64,000 bases of DNA from Streptomyces sp. NBS 14/10 (GCF_002224125.1 NZ_NCSM01000007.1:127839-191838), one strand, 5' to 3'. Shown: positions 45,040 to 54,236, counted from the first letter of the stretch. Numbers and translations are program-made. Notes: a model not told the origin generated them from the sequence alone.

Positions 45040-45783
45040 CTACAGCCCCGATTCGGGCGTACGGACCAGAATGCGGCGGCAGTTCTCGCACCGCACCACG
45101 GTGTCGGGGGCCGCCGACCGCACCTCGTTGAGCTCGGTGATGGCCAGCTCCTGGCGGCAGCCGTCGCAGCGGCGCTGGTAGAGCCGGGCCGCGCCGACGC
45201 CGCCCTGCTGCTCGCGCAGCTTGTCGTAGAGCTTCAGCAGGTCGGCGGGGATCGTCCCGGCGATGACCCCGCGCTCCTTGGTGACGGTCGCCATCTCGGC
45301 GTCGATCTCCCCGGCCGCCGCGTCCCGCCGGGCGGTGGCGTCGCCGATCTTGGCCTGCAGCGATTCGACGCGGCCGGTCAGCTCGGTCACCCGCTCCTGC
45401 GCGGACTCGCGGCGCTCCATGACCTCCAGTACGACGTCCTCCAGGTCGCTCTGGCGCTTGGCGAGGGAGGCGATCTCGTGCTGCAGGTTCTCCAGGTCCT
45501 TGGGGGAGGTCACGGCGCCGGAGTCGAGGCGCTTCTGGTCGCGGGCGGCGCGCTGGCGCACCTGGTCCACGTCCTGCTCCGCCTTCGTCTGCTCGCGGGC
45601 GGTGTCGCTCTCCTCGGTCTGGGCCGCCACGAGGAGGTCGCGCAGTTGGGTGAGGTCGGCGCTCAGGGTGTCGAGCTCGGCGTGCTCGGGCAGCGTCCTG
45701 CGCTTGTGGGCGAGTTGCGAGAGCCGGACGTCGAGGGCCTGGACCTCGAGGAGGCGGATCTGGTCGGCGGGCGCGGCGTTCAG
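45040..45783 (-). CDS. coiled-coil protein with C4 zinc ribbon (CT398-like), probable CTG start
   Basis: This 247-residue protein has a long coiled coil (about residues 10-185) and a C-terminal four-cysteine ribbon: RRCDGCRQEL and RCENCRRIL. The family is common beside Nif3-like genes and RNase H. Homologue-like sequence begins NAAPADQIRLLEVQALD immediately after a CTG codon (45783-45781), and no ATG, GTG or TTG is placed to give this start. CTG overlaps the Nif3 stop codon as CTGA, exactly like the ATGA/GTGA couplings elsewhere here, and TGGAG lies seven bases upstream. A CTG start is therefore likely. Confidence 0.83.
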   Translation of the reverse strand: MNAAPADQIRLLEVQALDVRLSQLAHKRRTLPEHAELDTLSADLTQLRDLLVAAQTEESDTAREQTKAEQDVDQVRQRAARDQKRLDSGAVTSPKDLENLQHEIASLAKRQSDLEDVVLEVMERRESAQERVTELTGRVESLQAKIGDATARRDAAAGEIDAEMATVTKERGVIAGTIPADLLKLYDKLREQQGGVGAARLYQRRCDGCRQELAITELNEVRSAAPDTVVRCENCRRILVRTPESGL

Positions 45784-46682
45784 CGGGGGGCTCCAGGGGT
45801 GGTGGTGGAAGGGACGTGAGCGGTGGTGGACGCGTGCGCGGCGGGCGCGTGCGCGGTCCAAGGGTCGGTGACCGTACGGGAGATGTGGGTGCGCAGACCC
45901 CAGCCGTGCCGGTCGGAGATCTCGTCGAGCTGCGCTGCGGCCTGCTCGACCCACGGCCATTCGGTGGCCCAGTGGGCGGCGTCCAGCAGCGCGAGGCCGT
46001 CCCCGCCGCGGGTCATCGCCGCGGCCTGCTGGGCCTCGGAGGCGGGGTGGTGGCGCAGGTCGGCGGTGAGGTACGCGTCGACTCCGGCCGCGCGCACCTC
46101 GGCGAACAGGCTGTCGCCGGAGCCGCCGCAGACGGCGACCGTACGGATCAGCCGGTCCGGGTCGCCCGCGACGCGGATGCCCTGGGCGGTGGCGGGCAGC
46201 CGGGCCGCGGCCCGCTCGGCGAAGTCCCGCAGCGTGACGGGGTGGTCGAGCTCGCAGACCCGGCCGAGCCCGCGGCGCCCCGCCGGGTCGGTGGGGTCGG
46301 GCACCAGTGGGCCGGTGATCCTCAGGTCGAGGGCGCCGGCGAGGGCGTCGGAGACGCCCGGGTCGGCGCGGTCGGCGTTGGTGTGCGCGACGTGCAGCGC
46401 GATGTCGTTCTTGATCAGGGTGTGCACCACCCGGCCCTTGAAGGTGGAGGCCGCGACCGTGGTCGTACCGCGCAGATAGAGCGGGTGGTGGGTGACGAGC
46501 AGATCGGCGCCCAGCCGCACCGCCTCGTCGGCGACTTCCTGGACCGGGTCGACGGCGAACAGCACCCGGCCGACCTCGGCGTCGGGGTCTCCGCACACCG
46601 TGCCGACGGCGTCCCACTGCTCCGCCCGCTCGGGCGGCCAGAGTGCGTCGAGTGCGGCGAGGACGTCGATGAGTGCGGGCAC
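45780..46682 (-). CDS. Nif3-like dinuclear metal center protein (GTP cyclohydrolase I type 2 family)
   Basis: This 300-residue protein has the family motifs WDAVGTVCGDPD, LLVTHHPLYLRGTT, ALHVAHTNADRA and, near the end, SGDSLFAEVRAAGVDAYLTADLRHH, which supply the two-metal site histidines. The C-terminus has an extra Thr/Ala/His/Pro-rich tail after HGWGLRTHISRT. A GTG start is used. It is first in the operon Nif3, zinc ribbon, RNase H/phosphatase. Biochemical role is not settled for the family. Confidence 0.88.
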   Translation of the reverse strand: MPALIDVLAALDALWPPERAEQWDAVGTVCGDPDAEVGRVLFAVDPVQEVADEAVRLGADLLVTHHPLYLRGTTTVAASTFKGRVVHTLIKNDIALHVAHTNADRADPGVSDALAGALDLRITGPLVPDPTDPAGRRGLGRVCELDHPVTLRDFAERAAARLPATAQGIRVAGDPDRLIRTVAVCGGSGDSLFAEVRAAGVDAYLTADLRHHPASEAQQAAAMTRGGDGLALLDAAHWATEWPWVEQAAAQLDEISDRHGWGLRTHISRTVTDPWTAHAPAAHASTTAHVPSTTTPGAPR

Positions 46683-46889
46683 GGGGCAAGGCTACCTCCC
46701 GGACCACCGGCAAGCCTTGCCCCTGCCTTTACTCACCGCGACGACGTGATCCGGACTCGCGCACAGCACAGCCCGGCGCGACTTCTCAGGCGAATCGGGC
46801 AACAGACACACTTACGTGTGAAGCAAGCTGATTTCGGCGTTCGGCAGGGAGTACGAAAACTACGTTGAGTGGCCGGAGGTGGACGAACG

Positions 46890-48674
46890 ATGACTGCCTG
46901 TGCCTTCGATGCCGCGCTCGCCGCAGGCGCCACCGGTGCCCAGGGCACCGCACACCGGCGCCGAGCTGCGTTCACGATCGCCGCGGACGGTTCGTACGGC
47001 GCCCGGCTCGCGCTCAGCGGCGAGGCCGGGTGCTGGTTCCCCGAGCGCTGGACGCTCGACGGACCCGAGCCGTACGCCGTGCCGCTGCCCGCGGCCCAGC
47101 CCGAGGAGCCGGACAGCGAGGTGCTGCCCCTGGCCGACGGGCAGGTGCTCATCCGCCGCCGGGTGGCCGGCCGCCACGCCCTCTCCCTGCTCTACCCGGC
47201 AGGCCCCGGCACCGGCGAACGGCCGCTGGGCGCCATCGAATGCGCCGAACTGTCGCTGCTGCCACCCGCCCCCGGCGGCTCCTTCGCCTTCGCGCTCGGC
47301 CACGGCGAGCGGTCGACCTCGGTGTGGCTGGTGCACGGCGGCGGCTTCGGACCGCAGCACCTGGCCGAGCTGCCCGGCCGCTGCACGGGCGGCGTCTGGC
47401 TGGACCGTACGGGCCGGCTGCTCGCCCTCGACCGGCGGCTCGACGGGAGGACCAAGACCGTCGTCGTCGACCTGCGGCGCGGCGGCGAGACCAGCCCGCT
47501 GCTGCAGATCACCGATGACAGCGACGACCGGCTGCTGCTGGCCGACCCGGACAGCGGTCTGCTGCTCGTACGGTCCGACGCGCCCGGGGACGAGCGGCTG
47601 GGGTGGGGGGTGCTGGGCAGCGCCCGCCCCGTCAGGTTCCCCGACTGTCTGCGGCCCGCCCAGGTCGAGGCGGTGCCCTTCGCGGTGCAGCCCGGACAGG
47701 TCCTGACGCCGGAGGCGTGCGCGGTGGCCTTCCGTGTCTTCCGTGTCGACGGCCCGGCCGAGCGGCCGTGGGTCGGTCTGTGGCGGCCGTCCGAGCGGCG
47801 GTTGCAGCAACTCCCGGCGCCGGAGGGCTGGCTGGCGGGCGCGGGCCTGTGGACCCGCGACGGCGAGCTGCGGCTGCCGTACGCGACGGGGCAGGTGCCG
47901 TGCGGGCTGGCGCGGCTGCGGATGCCCGAGCCGCCGGAGCCGCCCCGGATGGCGCGGGTCGCACGGGTCACCCGGGTGGACCGAGTGGTGGAGTCCCTGG
48001 ATCTGCCGCGGCCGATGGGGCTGGTGGGGCCCGGGCGGCGGCCGTCGGCGGCCTCCTCGTCGCCGTCGTCCTCGCCGTCCCTGTCGGCAGGGGCCGCGAT
48101 CGCATCGTGGACCCGGGTCGGGGCGGCGGCCCCCGCGGTCCCCGCGGCCCCCGCCGGTAAGACCGGGGTCGAGCCATGGGCCGGTACGGGGTCATGGGCC
48201 GGGGTCGAGCAGGAGACCGGCCCGGAGGCGGAGCCCGGCGCCGAGGCGGGGCCCGGACCCGAGGCCGCGCGGGAACCCCGCCGCGGCGGCGGCGGACCGG
48301 GCTCCGGGCCGCCGTCCGGTGCGGAGCGCGGGAGGGAGCGCGTACGGCAGCGGGAGCGGGAGCACGTACGGGTGCCGGAGCAGGGACTCGTGCGAGAGCA
48401 GGGGGGCAGCGTCGGGCGGGGGCGCGAGGAGGGGGCTGAGCGCCTGCCCGAGCGCCTGCCCGCCCACCGGCTCAGACCCGAGCTCATGCCCGGCCCCGGC
48501 CCTGGCCCCGGCCCCGAAACTGCCGCTGGGCCGGAGTCCGGTATCGCCGCGCGGCCCGTACCACTGCAGCAGGCCCCGCTCGCCCGAGGTGACCAGCTCC
48601 GTCCGTCCCATCCGTCCCATCAGCCCCGCCCGCCCCGTCCACCCCGTTGGGTCCGAGATCGACGCTCTGGTTAA
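46890..48674 (+). CDS. conserved Streptomyces protein, beta-propeller-like, with low-complexity tail
   Basis: This 594-residue protein starts MTACAFDAALAAGATGAQG. Residues 1 to about 370 form a repetitive beta-rich region (LPLADGQVLIRRRVAGRHALSLLYP, STSVWLVHGGGFGPQHLAELPGR, LLLADPDSGLLLVRSDAPG) that could be a propeller. The remaining 220 or so residues are low complexity: Pro/Gly/Glu/Arg-rich, with PGPGPGPGP and RERVRQREREHVR runs. Such a tail is unusual and may be disordered. The ATG follows CCGGAGGTGG. Function is not known. Confidence 0.7.
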   Translation: MTACAFDAALAAGATGAQGTAHRRRAAFTIAADGSYGARLALSGEAGCWFPERWTLDGPEPYAVPLPAAQPEEPDSEVLPLADGQVLIRRRVAGRHALSLLYPAGPGTGERPLGAIECAELSLLPPAPGGSFAFALGHGERSTSVWLVHGGGFGPQHLAELPGRCTGGVWLDRTGRLLALDRRLDGRTKTVVVDLRRGGETSPLLQITDDSDDRLLLADPDSGLLLVRSDAPGDERLGWGVLGSARPVRFPDCLRPAQVEAVPFAVQPGQVLTPEACAVAFRVFRVDGPAERPWVGLWRPSERRLQQLPAPEGWLAGAGLWTRDGELRLPYATGQVPCGLARLRMPEPPEPPRMARVARVTRVDRVVESLDLPRPMGLVGPGRRPSAASSSPSSSPSLSAGAAIASWTRVGAAAPAVPAAPAGKTGVEPWAGTGSWAGVEQETGPEAEPGAEAGPGPEAAREPRRGGGGPGSGPPSGAERGRERVRQREREHVRVPEQGLVREQGGSVGRGREEGAERLPERLPAHRLRPELMPGPGPGPGPETAAGPESGIAARPVPLQQAPLARGDQLRPSHPSHQPRPPRPPRWVRDRRSG

Positions 48675-48834
48675 ACTTCCGCGGGGGGCCAAGGCAGCCG
48701 CGTTCCGTTCACCCGCGGGGCGTGGGGTGACACGTGCTGACGTTTCTTGACCCTCGTCGTGACGTCGTGGCGAGTTGACTTCGTGGCCGGCCTCCCGTGA
48801 CCGTACGCAGCGATCTGACGGGGTGACTTCCCAG

Positions 48835-49008
48835 ATGTCCCAAGCCCGCACGAACACGACCGAGTCGCGTCCGCAGGAGGCGGCCGCCGCAGCGGGGGCC
48901 GACGACACCGTCCACGGCAAGCACCGGGGCCAGGCCGCGTCCGAAGACGCCCAGACCTCGCCCCACGGCCGCCACCGCCGCCCCGGCGAGGGGGCGACCG
49001 CGTCGTAA
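48835..49008 (+). CDS. small hydrophilic protein of the GKHRG/GRHRRP type
   Basis: This 57-residue peptide starts MSQARTNTTESRPQEAA and ends DDTVHGKHRGQAASEDAQTSPHGRHRRPGEGATAS. The pair of basic motifs GKHRG and GRHRRP separated by an acidic stretch recurs in small proteins of Streptomyces, so I treat it as real. GGGGTGA lies upstream of the ATG with loose spacing. No function is known; it could be a nucleic-acid-associated or disordered peptide. Confidence 0.55.
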   Translation: MSQARTNTTESRPQEAAAAAGADDTVHGKHRGQAASEDAQTSPHGRHRRPGEGATAS

Positions 49009-49087
49009 GGCCCAACACCCGGGGCCCCACCGGGCCGGGGCCCACCGGACCAGGGCCCATCCGTCCCCCGGGGCCCCGGACCGCGCC

Positions 49088-50035
49088 TTACCCCCGCTTG
49101 AGCCCCAGCACTTCCACCGCCGCGAAGGTCTCCCCGCGGGGCCGTTCGGCGAAGTACGGCGTGAGCACTCCGTCCAGCTCCTCGAAGGTGAATGCCTCCT
49201 TCGCCGTGTCCAGCTTCGCGGCCACCTTCGGCCGCTCCAGGACGGCGACCATCCCGCCGTGGACGACGAAGACCTGCCCGCTCACGCCCGCCGCCTCCGG
49301 GGCCGCCAAGTAGCCGACGAGCGGGGCGACGTGTTCGGGCGCGAGCGCGTCGAGGGTGCCGTCGTCGGGGGGTTCGAGGCCGGCGAAGACGTCTTCGGTC
49401 ATCCGGGTGCGGGCGCGGGGGCAGACGGCGTTGGCCGTGACGCCGTATTTGGCCAGCGCCCCCGCCGTGGAGGTGGTGAGCCCGACGATGCCGCCCTTGG
49501 CCGCGGCGTAGTTCGGCTGACCCGGGGAGCCGGCGAGGAACGCCTCGGATGAGGTGTTCACGATCCGGCCGCCGACCGGACCGCCGTCCGCCGCCTTGGA
49601 GCGCTCCCGCCAGTGGGCGGCGGCGAAGCGGGTGGTGTTGAAGTGACCCTTGAGGTGGACGCGGATGACGGAGTCCCACTCGTCCTCGGTCATCGAGAAG
49701 ACCATCCGGTCCCGCAGGATGCCCGCGTTGTTGACCAGGATGTCGAGCGCGCCGTAGGTGTCGACCGCGAGCCGCACCAGCTCGGCCGCCTGCTCGAAGT
49801 CGGCCACGTCCCCGACGTGGGCCGTGGCGTGCCCGCCGGCCTCCCGGATCTCCTGCGCGACCGCCTCGGCGGGGGCGGCCGACGCCTCGCCCGAGCCGTC
49901 GCGTCCGGGCCGGCCGAAGTCGTTGACGACGACGCTCGCGCCCAGGCGCGCCAGTTCCAGCGCCTCGGCGCGGCCGAGGCCCCGCCCGGCGCCCGTGACG
50001 ATCGCGGTCTTCCCCGCCAGCGGCATGCGCGGCAT
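49088..50035 (-). CDS. SDR, multifunctional-enzyme-2-like 3-hydroxyacyl-CoA dehydrogenase
   Basis: This 315-residue SDR has TGAGRGLGRAEALELARLGASVVVNDFG, typical of the peroxisomal MFE-2/Hsd4A subgroup with Asp for NAD. NNAGILRDRMVFSMTEDEWDSVI, a Ser in VNTSSEAFLAGSPGQ and Tyr-x3-Lys in YAAAKGG complete the active site. It probably oxidises 3-hydroxyacyl-CoA. It is last in the minus-strand group MaoC-type hydratase, alcohol dehydrogenase, SDR, matching hydration followed by oxidation in beta-oxidation of branched or steroid-type side chains. Confidence 0.85.
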   Translation of the reverse strand: MPRMPLAGKTAIVTGAGRGLGRAEALELARLGASVVVNDFGRPGRDGSGEASAAPAEAVAQEIREAGGHATAHVGDVADFEQAAELVRLAVDTYGALDILVNNAGILRDRMVFSMTEDEWDSVIRVHLKGHFNTTRFAAAHWRERSKAADGGPVGGRIVNTSSEAFLAGSPGQPNYAAAKGGIVGLTTSTAGALAKYGVTANAVCPRARTRMTEDVFAGLEPPDDGTLDALAPEHVAPLVGYLAAPEAAGVSGQVFVVHGGMVAVLERPKVAAKLDTAKEAFTFEELDGVLTPYFAERPRGETFAAVEVLGLKRG

Positions 50036-50089
50036 GAACGTCCTCCGTGTCGTCTGTGTCGTCCCTGTCGTTCTCGTCGTCCGTGTCGT

Positions 50090-51175
50090 TCAGACCTGGA
50101 CGCAGGTGCGCAGCGCCTCGCCCGACCGCATCTGGTCCAGCGCGTCGTTGATCTCGGTGAGCCGTACGCGGTGGGTGATCAGCCCTTCGAGGTCGATCCG
50201 GCCCGCCCGCCACAGCGCGACGGCCCGCCGGTACGAGCGGAGCACATTGCCGCCGCCGTACAGCGAGGGCAGGATCCGCTTCTCGTCGAAGAACAGCTCG
50301 AACATGCTGAGCTGGAGGAAGTCGTCCACCGCCCCCGCCCCGACCACGCACAGCGTGCCGCCGCGCCGCGTCGCCTCGTAGGCCGTACGGGCGGTGGCGG
50401 ACCTGCCGACGACCTCGAAGACGTAGTCGAAGCCCTCGCCCGAGGTGACGCGGCTCTTGGCGTCGTCCAGGCCCTCGGGCGCGACCGCTTCCGTGGCGCC
50501 GAAGCGCAGCGCCGCCGTACGCCGCGCGTCGACCGGGTCGACGGCGACGATCTGCGCGGCGCCCGCCGCCCGGGCGCCCTGGATCGCGCTGATGCCCACG
50601 CCGCCGCAGCCGATGACCGCGACCGAGGAACCCGCCTCGACCTCGGCCGTGTTGAGGGCCGCGCCGAGCCCCGTGGTCACCCCGCAGCCGATGAGTGCCG
50701 CGATGTCGTACGGCACATCGTCCGGGATCGGCACGGCGCACTGCGCGGGCAGCACGACCTCCTCGGCGAAGGTGCCGGTGCCCGCGAAGCCGAAGATGTC
50801 CTCCGGGGTGCCGCCGGGGCGTTTGAAGTTGGGGATGCCGGCGTTCATGAACCCGGTCAGGCACAGATGGGACTGGCCGCGCTCGCAGGCGGGACACGTA
50901 CCGCAGGCGGGCAGCCAGCACACCAGCGCCCGGTCGCCCGCGCTCAGACCGGTCACCCCCTCCCCCACCTCGACGATCTCGCCCGCGCCCTCGTGCCCGG
51001 GGACGAAGGGCCCGGGCTGGGGCAGTACGCCGCTCATGGCGGACAGGTCGGAGTGGCACAGCCCGGTGGCCTTGACGCGCAGCCTGACCTTGCCCGGGCC
51101 GAAGCCCACCGCCTCCATGTCGTCGAGGACTTCGAGCTTGTCCTGCCCTATCTCGTGCAGTACGGCTGCGCGCAC
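50090..51175 (-). CDS. zinc-dependent class III-type alcohol dehydrogenase
   Basis: This 361-residue medium-chain dehydrogenase has catalytic-zinc residues in GLCHSDL and PGHEGAGEIVEVGEG, and structural-zinc cysteines in PACGTCPACERGQSHLC. The Rossmann motif is VIGCGGVGISAI, followed by VDPVDARR. It is closest to the S-(hydroxymethyl)mycothiol/NDMA-dependent class. A GTG start is used. It sits between the hydratase and SDR genes with gaps of 36 and 54 bp; possible role is oxidation of an alcohol feeding the same pathway. Confidence 0.87.
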   Translation of the reverse strand: MRAAVLHEIGQDKLEVLDDMEAVGFGPGKVRLRVKATGLCHSDLSAMSGVLPQPGPFVPGHEGAGEIVEVGEGVTGLSAGDRALVCWLPACGTCPACERGQSHLCLTGFMNAGIPNFKRPGGTPEDIFGFAGTGTFAEEVVLPAQCAVPIPDDVPYDIAALIGCGVTTGLGAALNTAEVEAGSSVAVIGCGGVGISAIQGARAAGAAQIVAVDPVDARRTAALRFGATEAVAPEGLDDAKSRVTSGEGFDYVFEVVGRSATARTAYEATRRGGTLCVVGAGAVDDFLQLSMFELFFDEKRILPSLYGGGNVLRSYRRAVALWRAGRIDLEGLITHRVRLTEINDALDQMRSGEALRTCVQV

Positions 51176-51211
51176 AGCGGCTCCTCTCGTCCGTGCGGGG
51201 TCTCTGTTTCT

Positions 51212-52066
51212 TCAGTCGTGCTTGACGACCGTCTCGGTGAGGACCGGCGCGTCGTCCCGTTCCACGGCCGTGGCCAGCAACTGCACGGAGTCCTGCTCCC
51301 GCCACATCCGGATGCGCAGCGTCTCGCCGGGGAAAACGATCCCCGCGAAGCGCGTGGCGTACGAGCGGACGCGGGCGACATCCCCGCCCAGGGCGGTGTC
51401 CACGACGGCCTTGAGCGCGATCCCGTACGAGCACAGGCCGTGCAGGATCGGCCGGTCGAAGCCCGCGACCTTGGCGAACTCGGGGTCGGCGTGGAGCGGG
51501 TTCCAGTCCCCGGAGAGGCGGTAGAGCAGCGCCTGGTCCTCGCGGATCGCGCGGTCGACGGTCAGGTCGGGCTCGCGGGCGGGGGGCTCGAGCCGGTCGG
51601 CGGGCCCGCGGTCGCCGCCGAAACCGCCCTCTCCGCGTACGAAGATCCGGGTGTCGCAGGTCCACAGCGGCCCGTCCGCGTCGGCGACATCGCTGCGCAG
51701 CACGATGACCGCGGCCTTGCCCTTGTCGTAGACGGCGGCGACCTTGGACGTCTGGGTGGCGTCCCCGGCGAGCGGGATGGCCCGGTGCAGCTGGACGGTC
51801 TGGCCGCCGTGCAGGACGGCGGCGAGGTCGACGTCGATACCGGGGGCGCTCATACCGCCGGCCACCGCCATGCCGCCGCCCGCGACCGTGGCGAAGCTGG
51901 GGAGGACGTGCAGCTTGCTCTCGAGGGTGTAGCGGAGTTCGTCGGGGTCGGTGGCCGGGACGCCCGCCCCCACGCCGAGGTGGTAGAGCTGGATGTCCTT
52001 GTGGCCCCAGCTGAGGGCCGCCGTCCTGGGTTCGGCCGAGACGGCCTTGGCGACATCGATGGGCAT
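51212..52066 (-). CDS. MaoC-type enoyl-CoA hydratase 2
   Basis: This 284-residue double-hotdog protein has the hydratase 2 motif SGDWNPLHADPEFAKVAGFDRPILHGLCSYG in the C-terminal half (Asp and His catalytic) and an inactive N-terminal hotdog. It hydrates trans-2-enoyl-CoA to the (R)-3-hydroxyacyl-CoA, which the nearby SDR can oxidise. The ATG at 52066 is taken; a GTG at 52078 sits too close to the AGGAG site. A CTGAC-N5-GTCAG dyad lies upstream. Confidence 0.88.
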   Translation of the reverse strand: MPIDVAKAVSAEPRTAALSWGHKDIQLYHLGVGAGVPATDPDELRYTLESKLHVLPSFATVAGGGMAVAGGMSAPGIDVDLAAVLHGGQTVQLHRAIPLAGDATQTSKVAAVYDKGKAAVIVLRSDVADADGPLWTCDTRIFVRGEGGFGGDRGPADRLEPPAREPDLTVDRAIREDQALLYRLSGDWNPLHADPEFAKVAGFDRPILHGLCSYGIALKAVVDTALGGDVARVRSYATRFAGIVFPGETLRIRMWREQDSVQLLATAVERDDAPVLTETVVKHD

Positions 52067-52184
52067 TGCTGAGAGCACTCCTCACCACGGTGGGGAAGAC
52101 CCCGGCCCGCCCGTCCGCACCGTCGGCCGCGCCGGGGTCGTCACTGGTCGGCAGCCCGCGCGGCGTAGCCGCAGAACGAAACAG

Positions 52185-52194
52185 GAACGCGTTC
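52185..52194. promoter_or_regulatory. GAACGCGTTC palindrome upstream of the maoC operon
   Basis: A perfect 10-bp palindrome about 120 bp before the hydratase start. The core AAC-N2-GTT resembles sites of KstR-like TetR regulators, although only one outer flank fits. Confidence 0.35.
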
Positions 52195-52242
52195 TAGCCG
52201 ATGGCCCATGTATAGCCGAATCACCCTGCACTGGGAAGACCG

Positions 52243-52257
52243 CTGACGGTATGTCAG
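52243..52257. promoter_or_regulatory. CTGAC-N5-GTCAG operator, copy 1
   Basis: CTGAC-GGTAT-GTCAG in the divergent region between the maoC operon and the DesK-like kinase gene. A second copy with GGATA as the centre stands before the double-domain acyl-CoA dehydrogenase. Confidence 0.55.
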
Positions 52258-52350
52258 ATCTCCCTCGCGACCGCCCGGGACAAATGTCACCAGCCCCGTC
52301 ATGACAACCACATCTGCCCAGCTCACCGGTGACTTCCGTAACCTCGGACC

Positions 52351-53634
52351 ATGTCTGCCAGAACGTCGAACGCCGAAGATGCCTCGGACGCTGAGGCCGC
52401 CTCGGACATCGAGCGCCGCACGCCGCCCGGCCCGCGTGCCTTCCTGCCCTGGCTCTTCATGCTCACCGGGGATGTCCAGGACCTGATCCGGGGGAAGACC
52501 CCACTGCCGTGGCTCGGCGCCCTCGGGGTGGCCGCCTTCTGCGCGCTGTACGCCACCACGGTCTATGCGGGCCTCGACAAGCGGCGCCGCCCCACCCGGC
52601 GCTGCCTCGCCTCCCTCGCCGGGCTGGCCGCCCTCACCTACGCCCTGTCCATCGGCTACGCCGGCAACTGGCTGCTCTGTTTCCCGCTGCTGTCGCTGGC
52701 CACCGGCATCGTGGTCCGCCGCCGCCAGCTGGGGCCGCTGCTGCTGACGTACTCGGCCTCCGCCGGCATCATCTCCGGCTGGCGCGGCGGCGCGGACGAC
52801 GCGCTGATCGTCGGCTACGGAACGGTCATGTCGGGCCTGGTGACGGCGGCGATCCTGTCGCTCTTCGACACCGTCGCCGAACTCCGCGCGACCCGCCAGG
52901 AGCTGGCCCGTACCGCCGTCGAGAAGGAGCGGCTGCGCTTCTCCCGCGATCTGCACGATCTGCTGGGCCACACCATGTCGGTCGTGGTGGTCAAGGCCGA
53001 GGCCGTACGCCGCCTCGCCCCGCGCGACCTGGACGCCGCGCTGGGCCAGGCCGCCGACATCGAGGCCGTCGGCCGCCAGGCGCTCACCGAGATCCGGGAG
53101 GCCGTCACCGGCTACCGCGAGGGCAGCCTGGCGACGGAGCTGGACCGGGCCCGCTCGCTGCTCGACGCCTCGGGCATCGACGCCGTCGTCCGCCGGTCGG
53201 GGCCGCCGCTGCCCCCGCAGACCGAGGCGCTGCTGGGCTGGGTGGTACGCGAGGGGGTCACCAATGTGGTCCGGCACAGCGGGGCCGACCGGTGCGAGAT
53301 CGAGGTCCGTCAGGAGGCCGATCAGGTGCGTCTGGTGATCGTCGACGACGGTAACGGCGTAGGCTCCCGTTCCGCTGGTAAGGACGCCGGTAAGGCCGTC
53401 CCCGGCGGACGGGGAGGTACGGGGCTCAAGGGCCTGGCCGAGCGGCTGGCCGCGGCGGGCGGCTCGCTGGAGACCGGCCCGGCCGGGCGCCATGGCTTCC
53501 GGCTCGCGGCGGCACTGCCGGTGGACGGCGACAACGGTGACGGCGGGCAAGACGGCGACGACGGCGAAAACAGGGAAGACAGGAAAGGCGAGGGCAAGGA
53601 TCCGATGGACGTCAAGGGGGTCCGTACGGCGTGA
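52351..53634 (+). CDS. DesK/NarX-family sensor histidine kinase
   Basis: This 427-residue membrane kinase has about five helices between residues 50 and 175, a HisKA_3 domain with FSRDLHDLLGHTMSVVVVKAE (His202), and a degenerate N-box WVVREGVTNVVRHSGA with G-boxes VDDGNGVG and GGTGLKGLAERL. The C-terminus ends in an acidic Gly/Asp/Glu/Lys tail. The receiver partner overlaps by 4 bp (GTGA). The membrane layout resembles DesK-type sensors of lipid or envelope state, but no input is shown. Confidence 0.88.
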   Translation: MSARTSNAEDASDAEAASDIERRTPPGPRAFLPWLFMLTGDVQDLIRGKTPLPWLGALGVAAFCALYATTVYAGLDKRRRPTRRCLASLAGLAALTYALSIGYAGNWLLCFPLLSLATGIVVRRRQLGPLLLTYSASAGIISGWRGGADDALIVGYGTVMSGLVTAAILSLFDTVAELRATRQELARTAVEKERLRFSRDLHDLLGHTMSVVVVKAEAVRRLAPRDLDAALGQAADIEAVGRQALTEIREAVTGYREGSLATELDRARSLLDASGIDAVVRRSGPPLPPQTEALLGWVVREGVTNVVRHSGADRCEIEVRQEADQVRLVIVDDGNGVGSRSAGKDAGKAVPGGRGGTGLKGLAERLAAAGGSLETGPAGRHGFRLAAALPVDGDNGDGGQDGDDGENREDRKGEGKDPMDVKGVRTA

Positions 53635-54236
53635 TCAAGCTACTGCTCGCCGAGGACCAGGGCATGATGCGGGGCGCGCTGGCCCTGCTGCTCGGCCTGG
53701 AGCCGGACTTCGAGATCGTCGCGCAGGTCGGCGAGGGTGACAAGATCGTGCCCCGCGCGCTCGAGACGCGGCCGGACGTGGCTCTCCTCGACATCGAACT
53801 GCCGGGCCTCAGCGGTCTGGACGCCGCCGCCGCGCTGCGCGAGGAGCTCCCCGGCTGCCATGTGCTGATCCTGACCACCTTCGGCCGCCCCGGCTATCTG
53901 CGCCGCGCGATGGAGGCGGGGGCCTCCGGGTTCCTGGTCAAGGACGGCCCGGTCGAGGAACTGGCCGTCGCGGTCCGCCGGGTGCTCGCGGGCGAGCGGG
54001 TCATCGACCCGGGCCTGGCCGCGGCCGCGCTGAGCGCGGGCCCCAACCCGCTGACGCCGCGCGAACGGGACGTGCTGACGGCGGCGGTGGACGGGGCGAC
54101 CGTCGCCGACATCGCCGCCAAGGTCCATCTGTCCCCCGCCACCGTCCGCAACTACCTGTCCTCGGCCATCGGCAAGACCCAGACCCGCAACCGCATGGAG
54201 GCGGTGCGGGCGGCCCGCCAGAACGGCTGGCTGTGA
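53631..54236 (+). CDS. DesR/NarL-family response regulator
   Basis: This 201-residue regulator has a receiver domain (IKLLLAEDQGMMRGALALLL; phospho-acceptor Asp54 in LLDIELPG; Lys in FLVKDGP) and a LuxR-type HTH (LTPRERDVLTAAVDGATVADIAAKVHLSPATVRNYLSSAIGKTQ). The GTG start overlaps the kinase stop. It is the cognate regulator of the upstream kinase; targets are unknown. Confidence 0.9.
   Translation: MIKLLLAEDQGMMRGALALLLGLEPDFEIVAQVGEGDKIVPRALETRPDVALLDIELPGLSGLDAAAALREELPGCHVLILTTFGRPGYLRRAMEAGASGFLVKDGPVEELAVAVRRVLAGERVIDPGLAAAALSAGPNPLTPRERDVLTAAVDGATVADIAAKVHLSPATVRNYLSSAIGKTQTRNRMEAVRAARQNGWL

Noticed and set aside
48192..52088. Very long minus-strand open frame of about 1300 codons
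   Set aside because: It runs opposite or out of frame to the hydratase, alcohol dehydrogenase and SDR genes, which have full domain motifs. The translation is Arg/Gly/Pro-rich nonsense typical of high-GC shadow frames.
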